From Angiostrongylus vasorum (taxonomy: Eukaryota > Nematoda > Chromadorea > Rhabditida > Metastrongylidae), in NCBI GenBank assembly GCA_018806985.1, contig JADANN010000429.1:682001-746000 (forward strand): 64,000 nt of DNA, in the 5' to 3' direction. A program made the translations under genes and the position numbers. The notes under the pieces are model-generated. The model saw only the letters and a program-made list of their open reading frames with translations, searched no databases and was not told the DNA's origin. The number at the start of each line of letters is the position of its first letter. The first letter of the stretch is position 1. Below, piece after piece: positions 56,605-64,000 of the stretch.

Positions 56605-56865
56605 AAAGATTAAGATAAAGCCAGGAAGCGTTCGCTGTTTACCAAACCCCTAACGGATGCTCTATGCATTCGACTCCATTCGTAGCATCACAGATGAATG
56701 CATACCTGGCCTATGCATATCAAACCAGTATTCTTTTTCCTGTAGACAAGTCTGGTCAATTTTCCGACACCATAGGGATGGAGAACTTGCTTTGAGTGCG
56801 GGGGTTGAACCAGAGGCCATGTGTGGCATTGTGCGGCATCTCTAACCACTGCAGCATGCACGCCA
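56605..56865 (-). mobile_element. SINE-A, old diverged copy
   Basis: agattaagataaagccagga to ctaaccactgcagcatgcac. It has the older subgroup's gcgttcgctgtttaccaaac. Confidence 0.72.
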
Positions 56866-57754
56866 CAAAAACAGACCACGTATGGAAATTAGTGCAAGAA
56901 ACGTTTATAAATGTCGCCGAAATAGACAGAAATGCAGATAACCTAAAGCGATAAGAAAGTTCAGCTCCGTATCAGTAGTTATGAATAAGAACTGAGTATG
57001 ATGAGTAATGTGGAAGCACGGAAAAATTCAGGATAACACAGCAACAACCAGATGAAAAAATCGAACGATAACGGTAAGAACGGCATGTTTTTTCCACAGT
57101 CATTAACTAATTACTAACGGAAAATCGGTATGGCATGAATATGACGAATAGAAAGATGAAGGAGAAAGAGGATACTTGGAGGAAATAAAGTGGGAGGAAA
57201 AAGAAGAGAAACAAGAAAGAAACGGCTATGATCTAAGTCGTCAAGAAAGGCCTTGTCAATCGATGGAAGCTGAAAAATTTACAGATGGCACGCTAGGTTT
57301 GAAACCAGAAGGAAACCAAAACGATGCTCATCAAATCATCATAGATGACTCTCAAAAAGAAAAAAAAGCTGCAAAATTTGAACTCTACGAATCGCATGAG
57401 ACTTCCAGAGTGGCATTCAATAGTGGCTGGCCTAAATTTCATTAAAGAAAATTTATGTATGGCTCTACATGAAGACTAACCAATTTGCTTTCTTGAAGCA
57501 TATGAGCAGCCGACTACGGTAACTATGACTGAAATGAATAGGGCTAATCAATATGAGTTATTTCTGGGGTTTAGGATTGGGGTTAGTTAAGCTTAATCCG
57601 GTTAACTATTTATCCTTTAGACGATAAGATTCACAACTCGCTCGCAATTGGCTCTGAAGACAACTTCTACATTCTCTCATGTTTTCTAAGATATTAAAGT
57701 AAACTTTTATTAAACTAAAAAACTTGGTTAAAAAATTAAACTTAAACTTTAGTT

Positions 57755-57930
57755 GGCTTTTAGACAGCACTGATCGGTAGAACTAGCTGAGAGACAGGAG
57801 AAACGAAGGACCCGCATGGTGTGGTGGTGAACTCGTTAGCCCCCCGGAAAGGGTTATATCGCGCTCATTACCCACACAGACACCTACGGTCCGCAGTTTT
57901 GCAAATATCTCAGTAGCATTGTGGTTAAAC
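57755..57930 (+). mobile_element. SINE-B, partial
   Basis: cagcactgatcggtagaact to tctcagtagcattgtgg, with tggtgtggtggtgaactcgt. Confidence 0.75.
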
Positions 57931-58019
57931 TTTTATAACTGCGACTCGGTCAGTTGTCTGTCATAGTCCCAACTCTGCTTTATTCTTTTAAAATCTTACA
58001 TATTTCAATCAAATTTCAA

Positions 58020-58305
58020 TAGGGCGCTTGTGACGTAGTGGCCGAAGGCGCCCTGCAACATACAAGTGGAATCGATCCCCGCTCCCATCGCCCACCAAGT
58101 CTTGCATCCCTCCGGGATCGGCAAATAGGCACCAGATTTGTCTAGGAGGATAGCAGCACTGGCTCGATACCGGTAGGCCACCGCGAGTCATTATAAAGGT
58201 CAGATATGCATCCAATCGCCTCCAGCGATGCTTAATGAAGTCGAATGCATGGCGCATCCCTCATGGATTGATCAACGCCAAGAGCTTTATCCCTTATCCT
58301 TTATA
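58020..58305 (+). mobile_element. SINE-A, complete
   Basis: Plus-strand copy from gcgcttgtgacgtagtggcc to tttatcccttatccttta. The tail shows two TTTATCC-type units. Near-duplicates ATTTCAAT/ATTCCAAT flank it. Confidence 0.85.
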
Positions 58306-59384
58306 TTCCAATCAATGTATTCGATGAATCCGTCTGATGTGAACAGCCCCCAATTTTGTGACTCCATGCATATTATGTCTATCGATCGCTCGACGACATA
58401 CATACACACCGAATAACGTTTTCACGTATAGGTTCGGATCCACTACAAAAAAAATCTTTCATCCATTGCTTCGTCTAGTTACTGTCATGGCGTGGACGTA
58501 CGGTTGATCAAATAAGTCGACGAAGACGAACATATCGGTCGAACTTGTTAGTAATTTCCTCCAATGCCGCTTTCCTCCGTTGAGAAGTCAGTGTTGGCCA
58601 TCGTTATTGTGCGTATCTATCGCCATCTTCTTTCATAAAACTAGCCATTTTTACTTAAATTTCATCGTGGAGGGTGGTTTCTAGCCCAAAATAGGGAGCT
58701 AACCATTGATTGTCAAAGGTGTAGAGTTTGACTTTCTGGCTTCACATTTACAGTGCCGGCTTATGTTTTTAGCTTAGCTCGACTAACTGAGATTAGGTTG
58801 TATTCAGGATCAGATAAAATTTGGTCTACGCTTGGATTCAGTCTATGTAATACAGATCAGAAAAAAAATGTCACCATTAAAAAGTTTGTCACGAAAAGTT
58901 TGTCTTGTTAATTTGTTGCTGGGCTTTTTGTATGAAGAAATCTGCTCGGACGTTGCCACTAGGCTTTTCAGTACTTCTTGGATTATGGGTATATGCACTG
59001 TTATCGACCAGTACTTAGAGAATGCTATTCGTATTTAATCTGGCTCATGCATTTCGTTGGGGGAAAAAGTCGATAGTTCCCAGTAGAGCGCTCTGTTTTT
59101 TAATATGTTGTCTGGACCACTGGTGCTTTTACGGAATGCTCCACTGGTGAGTATGACTTTAAAAAACTTTCCCTCTGAGCAGCTGAATTCCTCGACAGTT
59201 CCAGTCAGTTTTTCTTGCAGAGAGACGCAATGTTCCACGTTTCTTTCTTGTCGTAAGTGTTGCCAACTGTGTGCTCAGGCGACGATGTTTAGTTCCTACG
59301 AGATTAAATATGCACTATTGGAAGAGTCACCACTGATAGTTCTCCCTCATAGGTTCAAAATTTCTACTGTGTTCAACGGAATCC

Positions 59385-59470
59385 CCATACCAGTTCTCCC
59401 GCCCAACGGTTTGCCTCCTCATCGTAGCTCTATTTGTTGCTATGTGTTCCTATCTAGACAGGAGTATTCA
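59385..59470 (+). repeat. SINE-D fragment
   Basis: cgcccaacggtttgcctcct and catcgtagctctatttgttg resemble the 5' end of the family. Confidence 0.4.
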
Positions 59471-59689
59471 CCCACTACTTGACAACAATGCACCCAAGTG
59501 GGGAAGCACTTGACGTTATCATCCACTTACCTAGCCAGGAGTATCAATACCAGCTGTAGGTACAATCCTAGAAGAAACCTAGTCTCAAGACAGCAATCCA
59601 TAAGGGTTCAATATTATTTGTAGTGATAGCAATAACGTCCTTATATGGGCTTTTTTAATCCGAAGAAGAAATCCTTCAGAGCGAGCAAT

Positions 59690-59930
59690 GAAATGGATAA
59701 ATCGTCCCGCTTGATCTACTCGTTAGCGATGGGATTCGCTGATTACTGTAGACATCACTGAATGCACATTCGGCCTATAGGGTGACTTCAGGTGTCTTAC
59801 GATGCATCAGTTCGATACCTTTCGCCTTTCTGGAGTACGCCACCAATTTTCTGACTCTAAATGGACGAGGACTGACGCAGAGCATAGGTTGACGCAAAGG
59901 ATTGAACCGTGGTGAACTCCCTACGACAAT
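59690..59930 (-). mobile_element. SINE-A, strongly diverged copy
   Basis: atcactgaatgcacattcgg, gatgcatcagttcgata and acgccaccaattttctgact keep the order of the family. The tail and head are barely recognisable. Confidence 0.5.
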
Positions 59931-60702
59931 GTGCATCGCGGAATGAAAGGTATATCGGTGCTCGCGGGATTGTTCATATGAACATTCAAATGTTCATTTT
60001 ATGAAATGGAGAAGTTTCCTAGAGAACCTACTCGTGGTCAATAATATCTCTTGCACATATATCGTACCTTGGCCACACTCGATGGGTGAAACTGGAGTAA
60101 GAATTCCATGTTCTGGAATGTCACAACTAAATTGTTCGAAATTCTCTCCATTCGGAAAAAAACTCTTCCACAGTGCTAGGCAACATTGTTCTTGGTGTTT
60201 TCGTCCTATCAATCGTGACTTTTCCAGCAACCTTCGTTATTCTTCTGTTGGAACCGGTGTCAGAGTTCTTCTTTGTAGCCATCTAGTGCGGAGTCATAAT
60301 CGTAAATGGGGCTCTTAAAGATCTCATTGTGTGCAACCGGCTTCCTTCATTTGCAACAGCACTATTTTCCGCATTCTTGAGATCGGTTTCCGTTTGTTAT
60401 TTCATCTTACTCAATCGCAGAGCTTGCCGTCGTCCATTGCTAGTCACAGCAGTTCGCCCTCCTCTGGCCCACAAAGACGGCTACATCTTGTGAAGGGCTG
60501 GAGATGTCCTTACAAACTGCTCCGGAATCCCACCAAAAATCACGCTCGACAGCATTCAAAGTGTCAATGTGGAGAAAAGAGGTTATCAGGATGCAGCCGA
60601 GTGCAGACACGAATCCAGCCACATTCTTAGGTGATGCATAATAGACAACGGAAAGAATGAGATAAGTGCTCTATAGTGCGATGTATCTAAGCCTTTTAAG
60701 CA

Positions 60703-60977
60703 TAAGGATAAAGCTCTCGGCGTTGGTCAATCCCTGAAGGATGCGCCACGCATTCGACTTCTTCAAGAATCGCTGGAGGTGATTGGATGCATATATGGCC
60801 TTTAAAATGGCTCGCGGTGGCCTGCCGATGTATCGAGTCAATGCTACTATCCTCCCAAACAAGTCTGGTACCAATTTGTGGACCCTGGAGGGATGAAGGG
60901 CTTAGTGAGCCTTGGGCACTGGGATCTATCCCATGTGTATTGCAGGGCGCCTCCATTCACTACGCTACACGCGTCCA
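60703..60977 (-). mobile_element. SINE-A, complete
   Basis: Full copy from taaggataaagctctcggcg to cattcactacgctacacgcg. The head is diverged but the central module is intact. Confidence 0.86.
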
Positions 60978-61009
60978 CAACCCTTTCAAGTACTCAATCA
61001 TCTTGTATG

Positions 61010-61080
61010 GACGTACCACAATGGTTAGAGGCACCCCTGCTGTAGACATAGCTTTGGGTCAATTCCACACGTCGTGCTAG
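61010..61080 (+). repeat. SINE head fragment
   Basis: accacaatggttagaggcac followed by a box B-like gggtcaattccac resembles a tRNA-derived SINE head without a body. Confidence 0.4.
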
Positions 61081-61490
61081 ACAATCCTTCACCTCTTCGA
61101 AGTCATGAAAATGATACACCCTTGTTTAGAGAAAGAGAACCATTAAATTTATACACTAATCCCGAAACGTACCATATAGCCCAAATATTCATTCGATCAT
61201 CTCTATGATGCTCAATAATAATATATTGAGCAATCTTTAGAGAATGATTGACGTCCAACGCTTTACGTTTTAATTACCTCGTGCCGGCACTTGGTTCGAT
61301 GTGAAGATACGCTTACTGAAGAAGGCCACCAGTTTATCGAGCCGATTTTATCGGCTGTTTAAAAGGAACATGATTTAAATTTGAACGCCCACTCATCTCT
61401 TCCATGAAAGGAAGAAGCCTTCATAAAATTTTCTAAGGCATCTCCTTTTTTTTGTTTTAAGCACTCTATCTCAGTCCATGGCGTTCCACA

Positions 61491-61775
61491 GCCCGTGTGG
61501 CGCAGTGGTCGGAGGCGCCCTGCAGCACACACGTGGATTCGAACCTCGCGCCTATGGCCCACCAAGCCTACCATCCCTTCGGGATCGCCAAATCGGTACC
61601 AGACTTGTCTGGGAGGATAGCAGCACTGGCTTGATACATTGGTAGGCCACTGCGAGTCACTGTAAAGGCCAGATATGCATTCAATCACCTCCTAACGATG
61701 TTTGATGAATTCGAATGCATGGCGCATCCCTCAGGGATTGATCAACGCCGACAGCTTTATCCTCTATCTTTTTTT
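61491..61775 (+). mobile_element. SINE-A, complete, best box A and B
   Basis: Plus-strand copy with box A TGGCGCAGTGG at 61498-61508, which fits the pol III consensus, and box B GGATTCGAACC at 61535-61545. The tail is TTTATCCTCTATC. This copy shows the tRNA ancestry (Ser/Leu-like arm lengths) most clearly. Confidence 0.9.
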
Positions 61776-62843
61776 ATCTCAGCTCAACAATTCTTTTTAC
61801 ACATTGCTTAACACAGCGAGGTCCTCCAAAACAGAATCCGTAAAGACTTCTCATGATAGCCAAGAACTTTAGACACGTGTACAGAAATCAGTTGAGTTCC
61901 ATTTGATGAACTGCCGATGTTGAAGAGTAACAGCTGAGTATCTTGAATTCCATGAGACAATGACGAATCATAGTAGATGTAACTGGACGAGTATTGTTTT
62001 TTGTTTTTAGTTAGCAAATCGGGTTGTAATTCATGTGAACAACTGCTTCAGTAATATCTTATCTCAATGATGACAGTTGTTAATCGGATAGGAGGTATCG
62101 TAGATGTGTAGCTCAAGTTGTTGACGTCTTGAAAATTCCAGCACTCGTATCGTGCAATCGTGGGACGTCGTTGGCGACATCGCTGAGTCTAAGGCATTAC
62201 TGGTCCCACTTTATCGTCTCCTCCAATATCAAAAGTAAATAGCTCTTCTTCAGCTCCTCACTCTGTTCAGTTACTGCCGTTGTTGTCCAGGAGAGGACTC
62301 GGCCCAGAGGAGGATCCTATACTGCTAATAAGTGCTCAGATGACGGATTCCTTTTTTAGAATTGTCGTATCTTGGGCATTTCGTGACTAAAAAACGACGA
62401 ACTACATGTTTTGAAATATGATGTTAAATCCCAGTCGTAGTCTGGATGCCTCCGAAAGAACGTCAATTTTGTTATCTACATATTGTAACGAAACATTGTG
62501 CTCTCGACGCTTCAATATTTCTGGAAGAAAAAAGTTCTTCAACGTTTCCAGTGCTTATAAACCAGAACAAAGGTCCAAGCACGACACCGTATCCACGAAG
62601 TCATGCTCAGAATGAAGTCCGAAGCTTTGAACTACGTTAACTTCTTACAACAAGATGCCTCTTCTAAACCGGACATTTTTCTAGTCGGCCAAGTATTTAG
62701 GACGCTCGTCTCCACCCTTGAGGTCTTCCAGTAGTTGGCTCTCAAGATTATCTCCTCTGTCACTTGCCATCCTGGTGTTTCAAATGGCGTTTCTGCATGT
62801 GTTTATATTGTTAAGCTTACACGAGGTCGACAAAGATGTTTAA

Positions 62844-63135
62844 CAGGATAAAAAAGGGTAAATCTCTCGGCGTTGATCAATTCCTGAGGGATGCGCCATG
62901 CATTCGACTTCATTAAGTATCGTTTGGAGATGATTCAATGCATATCTGGTCTTTACAATACAACTCGCGGTGGCCTACCGATGTATCGAGCCAGTGCTGC
63001 TATCCTCCCAGACAAGTCTGGTACCGATTTGCCGACCCCCGGAGGGGACTGGAAGGTTTGGTGGACCATGGGCGCGAGGATCGATTCCACGTGAGTGTTG
63101 CAGGGCGCCTCCGACCACTGCACCGTACGCACCCT
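62844..63135 (-). mobile_element. SINE-A, complete, with 12-bp target duplication
   Basis: Exact duplicates AAAGATGTTTAA stand at 62832-62843 and 63136-63147. All SINE-A parts are present and the sequence is close to the common form, so this is a fairly recent insertion. Confidence 0.9.
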
Positions 63136-63714
63136 AAAGATGTTTAAAGAGAGAAGAATAAGGATGTTTTTTAGGAAAATCGGATTTCCTGCAGATGGCA
63201 AAAATGTTTCCGCTATTCCTAGCTGAGTTTTTCATTGACTTAAGGGAAAAGAACGACCTATCAGCATAGTAACCACACGTAAAGGTCAAAGTCTACGTAT
63301 GGATATCGAAATATTATCCTCAGAGACATTTGCTAGCCTACGTAAGGCCATAAACTTTCGAGCAGCACTACCCATGCCGAGCTAAAAAAACAGAACCTGA
63401 GCTCTTGCAGGACAAGAAAATCCACGAAAGCCCCGAAGATGGAAAAAAGTGCTATGCATATGTGATCATAATTAAGCGCTTCAGCCGGTACTTATCGCCA
63501 GAGGTTGATTTTAACAATGTAGCACTAGTGCATGTGTAAAAAATCGCGCATTTCACGACCCGTTCACATTTTGTGCCCCAATGAGAAACTCTCCAAAGTT
63601 TCTAAATCCAACGTTCATTTGTAATTCCTTTAATGTTTCCGGATTAGTTAGTTCTAGTATCACATTACTTGTAAAGTTTACTGACACTTTTTTTCTTAGA
63701 CCTTCTTGGATTTT

Positions 63715-63900
63715 TAAGGTAACACGAGGTTGATGAAGAGACTTGTTTTGGCCAATGCTTTGACGTCTTCGTCTTCATCAGAGGCGATGATCCGAGTTGA
63801 TGCTTCACAGTTGTTCGTCTTCGGATCAAAGGCTCTGATGAAGACGAAGACATCGGAACGTTAGCCGAAATAGGTCCCTTTATCAACCTCGTATTATCTT
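63715..63900. repeat. Inverted pair of second-type Penelope-like termini
   Basis: Minus-strand CTGATGAAGACGAAGACGTC (about 63765-63784) faces plus-strand CTGATGAAGACGAAGACATC (about 63835-63854). Each is followed by a version of the GAAACGTTAGCC block (changed on both sides) and then by a TCAACCTCGT-type border. The two arms could fold into a hairpin. It is related to the motif at 8541-8584. Confidence 0.65.
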
Positions 63901-63974
63901 AACAATCTAAAAAGCTAGTTGTTAGGAATTCTCACGACCGACTTGCTATTAACCTCTGAATTGATCGAACAACT

Positions 63975-64000
63975 CTTTATATTCTTGTTCAGCAAACACG
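63975..64000 (-). repeat. Start of another Penelope-like terminus, cut by window edge
   Basis: ATATTCTTGTTCAGCAAACA followed by CG repeats the border seen at 28,775-28,793 (cgtattcttgttgagcaaac). The rest lies beyond the window. Confidence 0.55.

Larger units (their letters stand above)
58990..60630 (-). other. Possible remnants of an unidentified coding element
   Basis: Several minus-strand frames with protein-like composition follow one another: 60622-60440 (…LHIDTLNAVERDFWWDSG…), 60230-59994 (…GRKHQEQCCLALWKSFF…) and 59238-59035 (…LTGTVEEFSCSEGKFFKV…). They may come from one decayed mobile element, but no hallmark domain is visible. The stretch also holds a SINE-D fragment at 59,385 and a diverged SINE-A at 59,690-59,930. 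Confidence 0.2.

Noticed and set aside
61498..61570. Possible tRNA-Ser/Leu gene at a SINE-A head.
   Set aside because: No matching acceptor stem 3' of box B. The sequence continues as SINE-A.

Overview
The window looks like 64 kb of animal genomic DNA. It is most likely from a rhabditine (strongylid or hookworm-like) nematode: a sparse spliced gene with nematode-style acceptors (…tttcag, …gttcag) sits among very dense tRNA-derived SINEs, Penelope-like elements and decayed non-LTR retrotransposon tails. There are no bacterial-style operons, no CRISPR array and no rRNA. The species is an inference from gene content and repeat style.

Host gene. One multi-exon gene can be read on the minus strand from about 43,410 to 24,262. 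I trace eight coding exons (about 410 codons). The middle exons make a complete AXH domain, the domain of ataxin-1. A Q/S-rich start and a long Pro/Ser/Thr-rich region precede it, and a short basic C-terminal exon follows. All exon phases agree except one: the exon at 33,334-33,478 carries one base too many at its donor. Introns reach 5.4 kb and are filled with repeats.

Layout. 1-24,000 lies downstream of the gene. It is a repeat field with many SINE-A copies (tRNA head, tail of TTTATCC units), several SINE-B copies, SINE-C, SINE-D, isolated Penelope terminal sequences with hammerhead-like ribozyme motifs, one LINE tail and a truncated Penelope-like element at 21,929-23,640. 24,262-43,414 is the AXH gene. 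Its 5.4-kb intron holds a full-length but mutated Penelope-like element (28,768-32,044) flanked by a 15-bp target duplication and bounded by 0.7-kb inverted arms. 43,415-64,000 is upstream of the gene: more SINEs, an inverted SINE-D pair, purine-rich and TG-rich simple sequence, a GC-rich island near 53 kb, a few unassigned ORFs, and at the right edge the first bases of another Penelope-like terminus.

How the parts relate. The autonomous parts are the Penelope-like reverse transcriptase/GIY-YIG elements and the LINE remnants. The SINEs carry pol III box A/B promoters and would depend on a partner LINE. Notable observations are the minimal hammerhead motifs in at least ten terminal sequences, a central module shared by SINE-A and SINE-C although their heads and tails differ, and a hairpin module found at both ends of SINE-B. 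Most open reading frames in the window are by-products of these repeats.
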